Source of the DNA: Euglena gracilis
Lineage: Eukaryota; Euglenida; Euglenophyceae; Euglenales
Length of the DNA: 64,000 nucleotides
Direction: 5' to 3'
NCBI GenBank assembly: GCA_039621445.1
Contig: CP154955.1
Span: forward strand, 45,965,540 to 46,029,539
Shown: positions 1-11,918 of the stretch, piece by piece
Numbering within the stretch: position 1 is the first letter of the stretch
Layout: each line of letters begins with the position of its first letter
Made by a program: the position numbers and the translations under genes
The notes under the pieces: generated by a model
What the model was told of the DNA's origin: nothing
Databases searched by the model: none
What the model saw: only the letters and a program-made list of their open reading frames with translations

Positions 1-218
1 CGCCCTGCGACCACCGCCCGCCGACCCCCCCGCGGACGGGCCTTCGGCGGAGGCCGCCCCGCCGGCCCCTGCCGCCGCACCGTCCCCCGCGGCCCGGCCG
101 TCGCTGGCCGCCATCCTGCAGCCGCCCCCCGTCCCGCTGTCCGCGGACCGGCCGTCGCCGCTGCGGCCCGCCGGGGCTGCGGTGTGGCTGGAGGACGAGC
201 CCCCGCCCAGGCCCCGCC
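1..218 (+). CDS. Exon of Pro/Ala-rich WL-motif protein (5' part outside window)
   Basis: The second frame is open from the window edge, very GC-rich, and encodes a proline/alanine-rich stretch of about 72 residues containing AAVWLEDEPPP near its end. That resembles PPAWLEAEPAP at 20.9 kb and GPSWLDEPAPN at 25.4 kb, so I take it as an exon of the same gene or a close relative. A plausible splice donor, GTGGGT, starts at 219; beyond it GC content falls sharply and the frame soon stops. The function is not recognised: the protein looks intrinsically disordered, with tryptophan-leucine motifs between proline-rich linkers. The start of the exon lies outside the window. That this is coding is fairly secure from composition and motif; that it joins the 20.8-28.5 kb exons across 20 kb of intron is inference. 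Confidence 0.55.
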
Positions 219-1751
219 GTGGGTCGGATGGGCCGGCCCCTGTTTTGCATATCCCGGGGGCTTGCTTCCCCCGCGGAAGATATCATTCTGAACATTTTGG
301 AAGGGCTCCTTAGGGTCCAGAGTTCTTTTCAACTCAGAAGACCCTGGGGGGTGCAGAGGGTAGGCAGGTGGGTCTGGGGGCAGGGACACCCTGGGGGCAA
401 GATTTTTTTTAAAAAAAAGACAATGGAAGGTGTACAGTTCCAGTGGTGCATATTTTGTGTTTCGCGTGTTTGTTGATGTTGCTTGGTGTCATTTTGGTAT
501 GGTTCCATGTTGATTAATTATATCAAATCGGGAACTGTACACGTGATATTGAAATCACATAAAGTGTCTTGCATCCTCCTCATAGATGATTGGAGGTCAA
601 CAGTCAACGGAGACGAACCTGGGGTCAGCGAAGGGTAAGGTCAGAGGCAAAATATTGTTAGTTCAGAGGATTGTGGATAACATCAGCAAATGCCTGATGA
701 CCATCAACTCTGCCCGCATCATTTCAATAGCATTTCTCCATCATTGTCATGGTTTTTCTGTGCTCATGCCTCTGAACCATTATCCAACCGTTGGAATGTG
801 CATGAGGCCAGTGTAAAGGTGATCTGCTTGAGAGTGGATAACGTCAGTTTGTTTTGAGTGACTGGCTCTTGCTTCCCCAAGGACAAAAGGGTTGATCAAG
901 ATGGAGTTCATGTTTATGGATTAAAGGATCAACGCCACAACTCCCTCTCAAAATGGACCATACGGAAACCCCCTGGGCAAAATCAGTCAAGGTCACAAAC
1001 GCGGGATGGTTGATCAGGTTCGTGCTGGATGGTTGGTCAGAGTCAATGGTTTTGAGTTCAATGATTTATGAGTTGGGTCTCTTTTCACAAGACCCCTTTC
1101 CACTGAGCCACATTTACACACAAAACCAGATTGCAATGCCAGGTCCCAAAAAAAAAAGATGCCAATTATGGGTGGAAAGTGGATTTTCGACCCAACTGTC
1201 CAGCCGATATCCGACCCATTTTGGCCCATTCTTATCATTAAAACCAAAGATCCGTTTCAGTCCAGCCGTCTGAAGGATGGCCTGAAAATCAAGCCTTCCG
1301 CCGTACACGGCTATCTGGAACAAATCTATTCAGAACTGCCGACTGTGATTTCTTGATTTTATAATTATTATGCTTATAATTCTTATGTTTATATTTATAA
1401 TTCTTGGAAATGAAATGGAAATGAAATGAAAAGTGAAAATAAAAATGGTGATATATTTTCTTTTGTGTAAAAACAACGTGGAATGAAATTTTTTATAGCA
1501 CAACAGATTAAACCAAAAGCATTTAATTCATAACTCAAACATTTTTAAATGAGTTTAGTTAAACAATATTTTAAAACTAATTTTAATCATAATTATAATA
1601 GTAATGGAAAAAACCATGTCTGGAATGATTCTGAAACAGATTATTATGGCCCATAAAAATGCATCAAGAGAATCCTAGGTTTTAAAATGGCAATTGGTTG
1701 TTCTGCAAGTGGAAATGAAGAGAGTGAAAACTAATCATTTCAAAAATATAA

Positions 1752-1829
1752 TTATGATGATGGTGGTGCTGTTGTTGGTGGTGGTGGTGGTGGTGATGGT
1801 GATGGTGGTGGTGATGATAATGATGATGT
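1752..1829. repeat. GGT/GAT trinucleotide microsatellite
   Basis: Imperfect GGT, GAT and GTT triplets in tandem. The minus-strand Ser/Pro-rich open frame across it is an artefact of the repeat. Confidence 0.85.
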
Positions 1830-2088
1830 ATAAATGAAAGGTGTGACATCACATCTAAAATGACGTTGGTGTGCGCAATTGCGTAAATCGTCGGTGTGTG
1901 TATTCCTCACATTGGCCATTTTAATGCCAACCAAGAGCCTCCAATGTCAGCACCTTTGAAGCTGGAAAATAATGTGATGAAACGTGGTATTCCCACTTGT
2001 TGACTTTGTGGTCTGGGCCCTGTCTCCACATTGCTGGTATTTTTGGGTCGCCAGTGTGCATTAACACAAATGAACAGGGTTTCCCACA

Positions 2089-2200
2089 AATTCGTGCCAC
2101 AAATAATCACGCATAATCACAAACCAGCACGAATTTGGGGATTTTCCAAAGTCACGAATAATCACGAATAAGCACGAATAATCACGAATTTCCACAAACG
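2089..2200. repeat. Short tandem of AATCACGAAT-type units
   Basis: Repeated CACGAATAATCACGAATAAG-like units of about 10 to 12 bp, degenerate at the edges. No coding potential. Confidence 0.7.
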
Positions 2201-2994
2201 ACCCGGAACAGTCACTGCAGAATGTCTTCTACAGAGCATGACGCCTCAATCAAGGAGCAATCCTCCTCAAAAAGGGAAACGAACGTGGAAACAGGGTGGA
2301 ATCATGACAGCCCAGAAGCGTGCAAGAATGCAACAACGTCATTTATTGGCGTCGCTTTTTGTCTGCCGTTTTTCTTCGTGCTCAACATTGTCCAATCTAC
2401 CCCCCCCTTGTCATACAACCACCCCACGATAACGACCACCCCCAGGTCGCAGGTTGCAGGTCAGGACCAAAAAAATGAGGCTGTTTTTTTTTGAGGTTTT
2501 ATGAAGATGGATCCATGTATGCCGCCTTTCAATGAATCATTCTTGTGGTTGATGTGCACAATTGCGTACCAGCCTTGACAATTGGGACCATGGTGACACC
2601 TGCTTCCTTCTCCGTGTCCTGGGGCGTCAGATCCTGATTATATTATTTGGTTTGGGAAGCCAATTGTTGCACATTGACAAACAAAAAATCCATATGTGCA
2701 AGATCCGCCGACAAGGGATATATATTGCTCATTTTTTTGGCAAAAAGATGGAGTACCATTTGCATTTAATTTCAATGCAAGAGTTTGGGTCCATATTGAA
2801 TCCATATTCCCATGGCGTTTGAAACTTTGAGTTGTTTGACGATTTAGTTTATATTGAATGTCATTATTTTTCATCCTTCATAACAGAGCACAAAAAAAAA
2901 AACTTGACGATTCGGTATATTTGATATCAAAGCTAAAAACTATTTAAGAGCACACCAACAGATCAGTTGATTATCTATTAACAGGCTATTTTCA

Positions 2995-3270
2995 AATTGC
3001 ACTCTGAAACCAAACAAGGTTATGAAGAGATTGAGCTGGCTATTATAATATTTATTTGTGTGGTATTTGTTTTCCAACATATGCCAATGGTAGAGCCATT
3101 CCTGTAGAAAATAAATGTGTTCATTCTACTGAGGAAGAAAGCTACACCAATGATTACCATCAGAAATTAATTGTTCCATAGATTATAATTTGATGGCGAA
3201 CGCTGGAGCAACACAGATATATCATATAAACCAATTGTCTGATAAATTAAATAACCTCAACTAAATTCAT
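2995..3270. repeat. Dispersed repeat, copy 1 (pair at 12405-12705)
   Basis: About 280 bp that match 12405-12705 in the same orientation along most of their length; both hold GGTTATGAAGAGATTGAGCT and GGAGCAACACAGATATATCA. The copies are diverged and internally gapped. They could be two copies of a dispersed element or old LTR-like direct repeats; nothing seen decides which. Confidence 0.75.
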
Positions 3271-3794
3271 TTCTCGTGGCGCCCAGAGCCTCAATTGTCC
3301 CCCAGAGCGCAGCTCCATCTGCCGTCTCAGAACAAGCGATTGGAGGCTCACACGTGACACCCAAATTGGAAACCATCCTCCATAGAAAGTGCCAAAAGGC
3401 AAAGCCCAGAGGGCAGGGGGGGGCAAATTGATATCCGCAATTTTCCCGCACTTTCCGCAATTTTCCTCAGTTTTCTGCAATTCCTCCGCAATTTTATCCC
3501 TTTCCGCAATTTCCGCATGAACCTGAAACGGAAGTCGAGATGAGTTTCGGCCAGTTCTCGAACGTTTCATAAGGGAACCCAGGTGCCTTTTTGTGTTATT
3601 TTGTTGCAAATTTGGCAAAATTTGTCAATTTTTACAATTTTGGCAAGTTTTTGGCAATTTCTGTGCCTTTGTCAGGTTTTTTCTCAATTTCTGCTTGGAA
3701 ATTATTTTGAGTTAGAAAAATTGCGCATTGGACCAGATTTTACCTCAGACCAAAGTTTTCGGCGACTTTTTGCCATTGTCGGATTTTTCCGTCA

Positions 3795-3870
3795 GCGTTT
3801 AATCAGCATGTTCCCAAAATTACAAAAAATCAAGCTGTGGAACTTTTTGTTGAAAAAATGTGAATACCAG
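3795..3870. repeat. Short dispersed repeat (pair at 14345-14425)
   Basis: The sequence CAAGCTGTGGAACTTTTTGT with its flanks recurs at 14345-14425 with few changes. Probably the remnant of a dispersed element. Confidence 0.6.
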
Positions 3871-4560
3871 CTCAAAATTTGCGCCTAGTGCAAAATGACC
3901 AAATTTGTGGAATTTTTCTAAGTCCCCTCCAGCAGAAATGTGTACATTTCTAATATCATTTTTCCCGCAGTTTTTCTGCACTTTCACTTTTTGTCCACAA
4001 TTTTCCCGCAATTTTTCCCAGGGCGTCCGGTATCAATTCCCCCCCTTACCAGGGGAAAAACTGCCTGTTTTGTTCGCTGTTTTTTTTGGCAAGATATTCC
4101 ACGTTTTTGTTATTTGTTGCAAGGTTTGTGAGCAGAAATGAATTGTAGCTGCAATGCGCACAACATAAAAACCACTGGGTCCTGAACTCACGCATAACTG
4201 CGATATCCGGGGGATAGGTTAAAAAAACTACCCAACAGAAAAAGGCTATTTCTTTCCATCTGATCAAAAATCTGGACAACAAGTAGGCTTAAGCAACAAT
4301 GAAACCCCTGAATCAGTTGGAAACGCAGCCACAGAGATTCCGTGCGCACAGAGAGGCTGATGGGATGAGTTGGTTCTGGGCAGAACTCCTGCACAAATGC
4401 AGATGCTGAATTGTACCAGGAGTGACAAAGGGATAGCAGGAGTCCAAGAAACCCTCTTCACGGAAGAAGACACCAAGAACACAAAGAGTGGAGCACAGCA
4501 TTCAAAAAAGGGGAGTTTCTTTTTCTCGGCCCTCAGGGACTTCATTTCTCTCATTTGCAG

Positions 4561-4700
4561 GTCAATCGAGCAACTTCAAACAGTGGAGAGGAAAGGGTTC
4601 CCCATATGGACAGCACTGTGGAAGATTTGGCAAAGGTTTTGGAAAGGGACATGGATTCAAAGGTGCACCTTGGAGAGGCCCAAGCTGGCAAGGGGCCAAG
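4561..4700 (+). CDS. Candidate Gly/aromatic-rich exon
   Basis: An open stretch of about 47 residues is bounded by a good acceptor (pyrimidine-rich tract then CAG at 4558-4560) and a donor-like GTGATA after an AAG codon. It encodes a glycine-rich, RGG/FG-like segment including RFGKGFGKGHGFKG and WRGPSWQGAK. This low-complexity type is seen in RNA-binding or phase-separating proteins and in retroelement gag tails; a similar W-K-G-rich stretch lies in the gag region near 47.85 kb. It could be a further exon of the WL-motif gene (it contains GPSW), an exon of another gene, or a transposon relic. The splice borders and composition support coding only moderately. Confidence 0.35.
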
Positions 4701-5340
4701 GTGATAGGACGGCACTTTTCTCGCAGTTTCCCGTGGTGAGAAGAATACAAACCATGTGTTCAATATTCTTGTTTGTTATCTTTTCAGCACTGTCCTCAAG
4801 TTCTCCAATGCAGCTGCCTGTATCTCATTCAAACAATCGCTTATGTCATTTGGGAAGAAGAAAGTAACAATGATAATTGTATATATGCCAAAATAATTTG
4901 TGACAGTGACAATGAGAGATGAAAATTTATTCTCAATGGGGATGATGATTGTGATGGGATTAAAAAAGGCAAAATACCAATATGTTATTACAACAACTTT
5001 TACATCAATGGTATTGAAAAAGTTTTCGTGGAAAAAGAGGATTTTTGATGGTACATATGCTCACCCTGCACACCTTTCATCATCTTTAATGCCAATGGGA
5101 AATGATTCAATGGAGATTGTGGCCCTCGTCAATAAGCTTTTTTGCTTTTCAAACCGGCCTTTTTTGTTGAAATATTTTTATGGTGTTCAGGTCAACAAAA
5201 ACTGAACCATATGGGTCACGGCTTGTGGCTTAGTTTAAGCAAATTTAGAAGAAGCAGGTAGAGTTTCATTGCTGGGGCGAGTTAACCGGAGGCCAACTCC
5301 GGGGACGAAAGTTGTATGCAAAGAGGAGGGGTCTCTTTTG
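4701..5340. other. No gene seen
   Basis: AT-rich sequence with only short, featureless open frames. Confidence 0.5.
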
Positions 5341-5341
5341 T

Positions 5342-6195
5342 CAACCCTACACCCCCCCAAAAGGGTATTTTTGCAGTATTACCTCCCCCCCCTTGTCCAA
5401 CGACCGGCCTTGTCCAACGAACACCCCCCTGGTTAGTAGCGTTCTTTTTCCAGGTGATTTTTTGTAGATTTTTTTTGTTCTTACCTCCTGCCTTTTTTTA
5501 CAATTTTCATGGCGGATATTGTACCTGGTTACCTGGTCAGAGTTAACCAGCACATGCGGGAACCTATGTGTTGGTGCCTTGTTGATTGCCGCATGTTTCT
5601 CCCTTTTTTCATCATGAATCTGAGAGTCGGAATCTCTTTCCTTCACAGAGAAGAATCGGAAACTTTTTTCTTCACCTTAGGGCGAAGCACGAGAAAATTT
5701 TTTGACCCCGGTCTTGTCTAACGACCCCCCCCCCCAGTCAGTAGCGATATTCGGCCAAAATAGCGACCACCCCTCCGGTCAGTAGCGTTTTTTAGCGGTC
5801 GTTGGACAAGGGGGGGGTACCTATCACGACCTACTAAAAAAACCCGGAAAAAGTCATAAACCGGGTCTAATCGATCCATTTTCCGTCCCGTTTTTTTTTT
5901 TGAAAAAGCCCTAAAGGTTGACAGAAAATTGGTGGAAAAACAACGGAACCCTGACTCCCCGCCCAACCCTATGGAACCCTTTACCCCCCCAAAAGGGTAT
6001 TTTTGCAGTATTAACCCTAAAAAAATCATAAACCGGGTGTAATCGACCCGTTTCCCGTCCCTCCCGTTTTTTTTTGAAAAAACCCTGAAGGTTGAAAGAA
6101 AATTGGTGGAAAAACAACGGAACCCTGACTCCCCACCCAACCTTATGGAACCCTATACCTCCCCAAAAGGGCATTTTTGCAGTATTACCGATCAC
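5342..6195. repeat. Tandem repeat of about 172 bp plus a lone partial copy
   Basis: Two adjacent units (about 5842-6013 and 6014-6190) share CATAAACCGGGT (at 5855 and 6027), a poly-T run, GGTGGAAAAACAACGGAACC and a CCCCAAAAGGGTATTTTTGC-like end. A lone copy of that end lies near 5349-5381. The minus-strand Phe-rich open frames are products of the repeat. It may be the start of a satellite or a duplicated transposon end. Confidence 0.75.
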
Positions 6196-7170
6196 GACCT
6201 ATTAAAAAAAACCCTAAAAAAAACCTGCCCTGGCTGGATTTGAAACCGATACCATCATCATCATCCAGAAACACACTTTCCGCTCGTTGAACAAATCAAT
6301 TGAATTGAATTCAGTCAATGCTTCGTCTCGATCACTTGAATGATTTGATTTTCAATGAATTGAAAAATGTGGTCGATGTCATCGAAGTCAAGGTGTTTCA
6401 GTACAATAAAATACATGGAAGAACACATGCTGTCGAAAAGACAAATAATTGAAGTTTTCAGGATTTCCAAATGTTTATCTTCTTGAACAAACCCCACCAA
6501 TGGAAGTTTATGCACATATGTATTGTGCCGGCCTATGGTGCACAAGGTAGTCGCAGGAAACCAATTGAAAACTTCTCACCCCAAGTTTCCCGTTCAAATT
6601 CCCGAGATAGATATTGGATGTGAGGCCCGAAATGTGCCATCAGCCAGAGCAAAGGCAAAAGGCAAAAAAGATGCAACAAAAAGCACTCCAAATGGGCGAG
6701 TTTGTTGGCATGTTCGTTGTCGCAAGGAGGTTGTGCAGAGAGCACTCAGGAGAACAGATGTGTTTGGCGTTGCTCATGCATGGTGAGCATTGAACAGAAA
6801 GTAGGTTCCCAAAGAACCGAGAAATATAAAGAAGGAAGAGTTATTAACACATATTTTTTGAAAATGTTGCAAAAGAAGCGGACACAATCGAACATTTGGG
6901 TTCTTGTTGTTTGGTTGTTTGAAATGTGTGAAAAGTCTGTGTGACAACGTCGGCAATTTTCCCAAGGGCCTCAAAGAGATCCCTTCAAAGGGAGTAAAAA
7001 AACAACAGATTGTGCTCCCCGTGTACTTTTCCCTGTGCTCTCCGGTGTGCTCTCCCTTGCAGGGCTGAAGATCAGAGAAGCAAGGTGATGGTGGTCAACA
7101 GCGCAGTAGCCCTCTTTGCGGACGATGATGCCCTGACAACACACCCCAAGCCGCTTATTTGTCGCGTGTC
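6196..7170. other. No clear gene
   Basis: A plus-strand open frame at 6523-6786 and a minus-strand one at 6971-7276 lack domains. A minus-strand mini-exon candidate with AG and GTGAGA borders lies at 7177-7218 and could be a 3' exon of the Rep-like gene, but it is only 42 nt long. Confidence 0.35.
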
Positions 7171-7489
7171 TCTCACCTGTGCAGTGAGATGCGGCAACAA
7201 TTTCAAGAACTCTAAGAACTGAAGGGGGTTCCAACTGTGATTTTGCACAGGGAATATTCAAGGGAATGAAGTACACGTATTTTTTTTGCGTTCACACGCA
7301 ATAGAAAGGGTCCACATACCCTTGGTCTGCTTTTTTCACAGGTCCAGTAGGTCCTGTGATTAGTGGCACTCCTCTGAAGATCCACGGATTCTGCAACCAA
7401 CTCATCATCCGCACCCCGTTCGGGAAGTGGTTGGTGGTTCGTCTGCTGAAGAGGCTGTTGTGGAGGACAGGTTGCTGGTAGTAGGCTGT

Positions 7490-7768
7490 GCTGAGGTTTC
7501 AGTGGCTGTTGTTCAACCTCCACTTCAGCAGAGCAGGCAGCACGACGACCACGTCGTCATCTTCATACTCCATCTCCTCGAGCGAAGGCACCCGTACGTG
7601 ATGCCATTGATAGCATCGTTGCACCCGTCCCCGCATATTGGGCAGAAGATATTCTGCCTCATGGAGAAATCCCAGACGCATCGGCTCTTGCCCACGAAGG
7701 AGGGGCCAAAAATGACGACAGCAATGGGTTTTTTGATCCCTGCTGACCGCTTGAGCATCTCCTCGTTC
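7490..7768 (-). CDS. Rep-like gene, helicase exon (Walker A)
   Basis: Read on the minus strand, this segment follows a plausible AG acceptor (7769-7770) and encodes IAVVIFGPSFVGKSR at about 7695-7725. That is a G-x4-GK-S P-loop after a hydrophobic beta strand, as in superfamily 3 helicase domains of CRESS-DNA virus Rep proteins. After roughly 30 residues the frame shifts, and an acidic YEDDDVVVVL segment follows that could be Walker B, although the usual aspartates after the strand are not clear. The segment lies directly downstream, in transcription order, of the endonuclease exons. The Rep assignment rests on the order motif I, motif II, linker, P-loop; the P-loop alone would not be specific. 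The frame break means this copy is decayed or the sequence has an indel. Confidence 0.55.
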
Positions 7769-7810
7769 CTGATTTACTCTGAGGCACGCACACCAGGGCA
7801 AAGAAAGCAT

Positions 7811-8240
<430 letters not shown>

Positions 8241-8297
8241 GTTGTTTGACCATTTAGAAAGTTGTGGGCGAAGGGGGCAGAAACAATGATAACACAC

Positions 8298-8684
8298 CGA
8301 TCAAGTGGGGATATTTTGTGAAGCACCCCAGGTGGTACTCAATGAGCTCGAGGTTAGTGGCCCCCCTTTGCACGGTCAACTTCAGGTCCTGAAGTTCGGT
8401 TCGCTGGCCCTTTATATCCATCCTATATCCAGAGCCTTCCCGAACTCGAACACCTCCTCGGCAGGGGGCTTCCCGAATTTGCGGGGGTGCTTAATGTGGC
8501 CCCGGTTCCACAGTGCTGACTTCCGAGCCCGCTTCCAGTGACACCAAGGCGCATCTGGCGCAGGTCGCACTCCATGATGCCATTGCTCACGTACACATAC
8601 CCTTGCACATGTCTCTTGCCGGTGCGTGGGGCCCGCTCGATGGCCCGCGTTAGGTACGTCACGTCGCGCCACTTCTTCAGCTGA
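8298..8684 (-). CDS. Rep-like gene, endonuclease exon (motif II and linker)
   Basis: On the minus strand, after a TTTTAG acceptor ending at 8685, the frame gives a helix-like stretch and then TGKRHVQGYVYV (about 8583-8620). This matches HUH-endonuclease motif II of CRESS-DNA virus Reps, where the histidine binds the metal. After a frameshift near 8550, a segment with ARKSALWNRGHIKH and VFEFG follows, where motif III with its catalytic tyrosine (Y-x-x-K) is expected. The expected tyrosine appears to be histidine, so the nickase may be dead. A linker with GQRTELQDLK and RGATNLELIEY follows, as in Rep proteins between nuclease and helicase. A donor GTGTGT lies at 8297-8292. Confidence in the Rep family is good; activity is doubtful. 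Confidence 0.65.
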
Positions 8685-8969
8685 CTAAAAGGCACGGCAC
8701 GCCGCACAGCTTTTCTTTTCCCCCTTTATGGCACTACCTTTTCACTCTCTTGTTGTTTTTTGATTCCAAATGACGTTCCAATGACAATCCATTGGATATC
8801 AAATTCTTTTTAAATCCCCCACATGTCTGTGGGGGAATTGTCAAGAAGGACTTCTTTTTTCTTTTGCAAAGCCATACAAACGGACAGAAGTGACGCGACA
8901 AGGGGAAAGTTGCAAAAGAAGAGAAGCACGAGCTTTGGAGAATTTGGAAAGAAGAGACAACAAACGCAC

Positions 8970-9425
8970 CCGTTGGATGTCCTCGGGTGTGGGGTTGTTG
9001 CAGGTGGTGTACCCCGTGCAATCGGGCAATCGCCTCGGGGTCGAAGGGCTCCGACCAGTGCCTCCGCGGCAGGCGAGTTGCACGCTGCTGCTCTCATCTT
9101 CGTCCCCACGATCCGCAGCCTCAGCTGGTGATGCCTCCTCGGTTTCTGCTTCTGCTTCTGGACCACCGTGTGCACCCGCAGCAGGGGGAGCAGCCACGGC
9201 AGTTGCTTCCATGGGACGGTTCAAGCCGAAGATTGGCATTTCCTCACGATGTGGTTGTTGGCCCCGGTGGATGAGCAGTCGCAGCCTGGGGTCGGAGCTG
9301 TTCACGGCCACAGTCCCCCACAGCTCATAGGGCCGCGGGTGCTGCCGATGTGGTTGCTGCCGTTGGGGCGGTTGCTGCGCATCAGGAGGCGGTTGCGTTT
9401 GAGAGGAGGTGGTAACTCACCGGCC
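8970..9425 (-). CDS. Rep-like gene, exon with motif I and Ala/Glu-rich extension
   Basis: The minus-strand frame is open for over 130 residues. Its N-terminal part is Gln/Pro-rich, then comes a segment with ELWGTVAVNS, then an Ala/Glu/Asp-rich low-complexity stretch. It ends in GYTTCNNPTPEDIQR just before a donor GTGCGT (8969-8964). The TTCNNPT core matches motif I of CRESS Rep endonucleases (typically FTxNNP). A second donor, GTGAGT, at 9420-9415 bounds a possible 22-nt mini-exon upstream. Free viral Reps usually have motif I close to the N-terminus, so the long upstream extension and spliced structure suggest an endogenised or host-adopted Rep. The plus-strand open frames here are antisense shadows. 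Confidence 0.6.
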
Positions 9426-9720
9426 GGGCGCAAAGCCGGCGGCTAAAAAGAAAATAAACGAAGGCAAAAAAAGGTACTTGTTGCTTTTTTTGTGAACGTT
9501 AAAAAATAAACAAAAACAGCAAGGCAGGTTTTTGAATGTCCACAATTTTGTCCCATGATGGACCGTCACAAATTGTGTGGCTGCAATGTCTTGGCCACTT
9601 TGGAGAAAAATCCACCTTCTGGGTTGTTGTTCAACTGAGACGGTCACGCCTCATAAAAGTTCATTCAGACAAAAAAGCATATTTTTTTTCTTCACAAAAA
9701 CCAGGGGTTATGGGGGTTAC

Positions 9721-10037
9721 AAAGCGCCAGCCTGGGCTGGGTGGGCGCCCACGCAGCCTGGGGGCCGGTTTTGGCGCCGCAGCCTGCCGCTCGACGAAGG
9801 TTGCCCTGTCGGTGCCGAAGGCGAGGGAGAGGAGCATCTCCTGGGTGCCGCTGTCGTCACTGTCCCCCTCCCTTGCGGCCTGTGGCGGCTGCCCTTGCTC
9901 TCCCTTGCCACCCTTCCCCTTTCCCGGGCGTTTTTGTTGTGGCGGCCGAGAAGATGGATAAGCACCAAAGTCACCATCGGAGTCATTAGAGTCATTTGGA
10001 TAGGGGTTCATATTGTGAATCAGAGGAGAAAGCACTC
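9721..10037 (-). CDS. Candidate exon upstream of the Rep-like domain
   Basis: The minus-strand frame is bounded by a CACACAG acceptor (ending 10038) and a GTAACC donor (9720-9715). It encodes about 105 residues: an Asp/Ser/Asn-rich start (NPYPNDSNDSDGDFG), a basic KGKGGKGEQG patch, an acidic GDSDDSG segment and a proline-rich end. It looks disordered, with no recognised domain. It lies in the same strand and order as the Rep-like exons, so it may encode an N-terminal region of that protein; this link is inference from position and strand. Confidence 0.45.
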
Positions 10038-10376
10038 CTGTGTGGGACATGGCAGCCAAAGTATTGACCCTTGCTAGATAAATCCTTGGTCTCGCTTTTT
10101 TTCTTCATGTTTGTGTTGAGTGCACCATATTTCACTGGTGCCCACACAACACGGCTTGGGGCAGTTTCCCTTGCGGATTTGGGATTCCTTTCAAAAGGAG
10201 GGTGTTCTTCCCTTTGACACCTGCCTTTTCCTTTTGAAGATATGTGCATATTTTGTGCATGCAAAATGATGGAAGGCACATCTTATGAGAAATTGGGATC
10301 ATCCTAATCATGATGTCTTACCTACTACAAAGCCAATTCTGTGGGCAATATTTTGTGTGGCAATCTCTCGCTCACC

Positions 10377-10455
10377 TGCTCTTCAGAAAACTTCTTTCAG
10401 ATGATATTCTCTGACTCCGCAGCTGCTTGCACCATATATAGTGAAACATACAAGG
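10377..10455 (-). CDS. Short candidate exon
   Basis: A minus-strand segment of about 79 nt lies between a TTTTCAG acceptor and a CAG|GTGAGC donor. One frame gives a basic Ser/Arg-rich peptide (QLRSQRISSERSFLKSR). No family is recognised. It sits between larger minus-strand exons at 9.7-10.0 and 10.7-11.4 kb and is supported mainly by its splice signals. Confidence 0.3.
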
Positions 10456-10690
10456 CTGAAAACTTTTTTGTGGTTTTTTTTTGATATGACCCTCTATGTT
10501 GCTTTTTTGGCTGTCCACCCATTGGTCTTTTTTTTTTGAGGCGTCGGACGCTTTTTTTTTAACTCTCTGCGTCGATGGTGGCGATGACGTGGGGGTTAGA
10601 AGGGGCCAACTGACCCGTTGTTGATGCACGGCATACAGTCCTCAGGCGGTCAGGTGTGGGGGGGTTTTAGGCTCTCCTCATTATGCTCAC

Positions 10691-11412
10691 CTCTTTCTTG
10701 CCGTCGGCGGGCTCCCACAGGGCACGTGCCGCATCAGAGGGTAGTAGCTCTCACGGTCTTTGCTCACCTTGGACATCACCTCCTCGGGGCTGTATTTGAA
10801 GACACTCTCGACGGACTCGTGGTCCCATTGCGAGGATGGCACGAGGTGCTCCTTCGGCAGCCAGCGATAGCCTTGCCCGCGGAACCATTGCTTGAGTTCT
10901 TCCTGCCGCCGTCGCAGGTCGGCTTCAATGGCGTTGGTGCACTCAAGGCTTCGTTGCAACATGGTCAACTGCCAGAACTCCTGCTCGATCCACGGGCGTA
11001 GTGGTGGGGGCTGCTCCCCATGCTGCGCCCCATCCCCCTCAGTGGCTTCCAGCCATGGTGCCTTGGTGGTCCGATACAGGTGCCCCAGGTCCTTCTTTGT
11101 GCCCCTTCGGGTGGGAACCACATCCCTTGGCAACTTGCGGATCTCAAGGAGCTCCTCTGCTCTGGCACACAGGATGGGGCTTCTGTGCGGTGCAATCCAT
11201 GGCAGCTCGGCTTGCTGTGTCCTTTCCACAGCCCGGTGCACAGAGGCACATTGCGGCCGCGACGGTGCTGCACATTGGGTTGGCCGCCGGTTCTTCTTCT
11301 TCTTCGACAACCGCTTGTGTCTGCCACTTGCGGAAGGCCAATGCAATATCGACGTCTTCCGTTTGGGATGATTTCCATGCCCGGCCCAGTCCACGGCCCT
11401 GCCGCAGATCAA
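10691..11412 (-). CDS. Unknown minus-strand coding region (charged, helical)
   Basis: A long GC-rich minus-strand frame ends exactly at a strong donor, GTGAGC (10690-10685). The first part is best read in a neighbouring frame (ALAFRKWQTQAVVEEEEEP) and the rest continues for about 150 residues with a charged, probably helical composition (LRRRQEELKQWFRGQGYRW, VFKYSPEEVMSKVSK). The frame changes near 11.2 kb, so there is an indel or intron. I recognise no domain. Composition and splice signal argue that it is a real exon; being the next exon upstream of the Rep-like exons it may belong to the same transcript, but it could be a separate gene. Confidence 0.5.
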
Positions 11413-11657
11413 ACATATACGTGACGCGGTTTTTCTTGGATGGGGAGGCTATCCAGAGGACATTGTGGAGATTGTGTGTTTTGGCGCCTGCAGCGGAGCA
11501 ATTTGATTTTTACGCCTCCGGCATGTGCATGTCATCTCATCTGTCTCATCACGATGTGAGATGCACATTTTTCATTGAAATGGTTTATGAGCTATGATAC
11601 AAGCGACCAACGCCTTTTACAGGCACCCGGCACCGAAGGCGCCGGGGTCAGAGGGGG

Positions 11658-11678
11658 GTGCCTGCTATAGGCAGGCAC
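11658..11678. repeat. Short hairpin GTGCCTGC/GCAGGCAC, copy 1
   Basis: A perfect 8- to 9-bp stem with a tiny loop, followed by a long C run. The same hairpin with another loop, next to C runs, is at 14486-14506, so it marks a dispersed repeat. Confidence 0.6.
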
Positions 11679-11918
11679 CCTCAAAAACCCTGCCCCCCCC
11701 CCCCCCCCGGAGGGGTCGGATGTGGGGGGTCGAGCCCCCCCCACCCGGGAGGTGGGGGAGGGTGGGTCCATCCCCCCACCCATCACAGCATTTTCACCGA
11801 TTTCGGGAAAACGGGGGTGCCGGATGTGTGTGTTCTCTTCACACCACACCACTATGGTACAACGATGTGTGCGTAAGAACACACGCTGGCGAGATTGGCG
11901 GACAACGTCCGTCGGCGT

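Larger units (their letters stand above)
219..4560. other. AT-richer non-coding DNA, probably intron
   Basis: I see no convincing gene here. Open frames are short, AT-rich and without recognisable motifs. The stretch holds a GGT/GAT microsatellite, a short AATCACGAAT-type tandem, and pieces of dispersed repeats: 1867-2000 resembles 27040-27170, 2995-3270 resembles 12405-12705, and 3795-3870 resembles 14345-14425. Confidence 0.5.

Noticed and set aside
5718-6195. Minus-strand repeated Phe-rich ORFs
   Set aside because: Product of the 172-bp tandem repeat.
8890-9330. Plus-strand ORF of 146 codons
   Set aside because: Antisense to the Rep-like motif I exon, Arg/Ser-rich shadow of a GC-rich frame.
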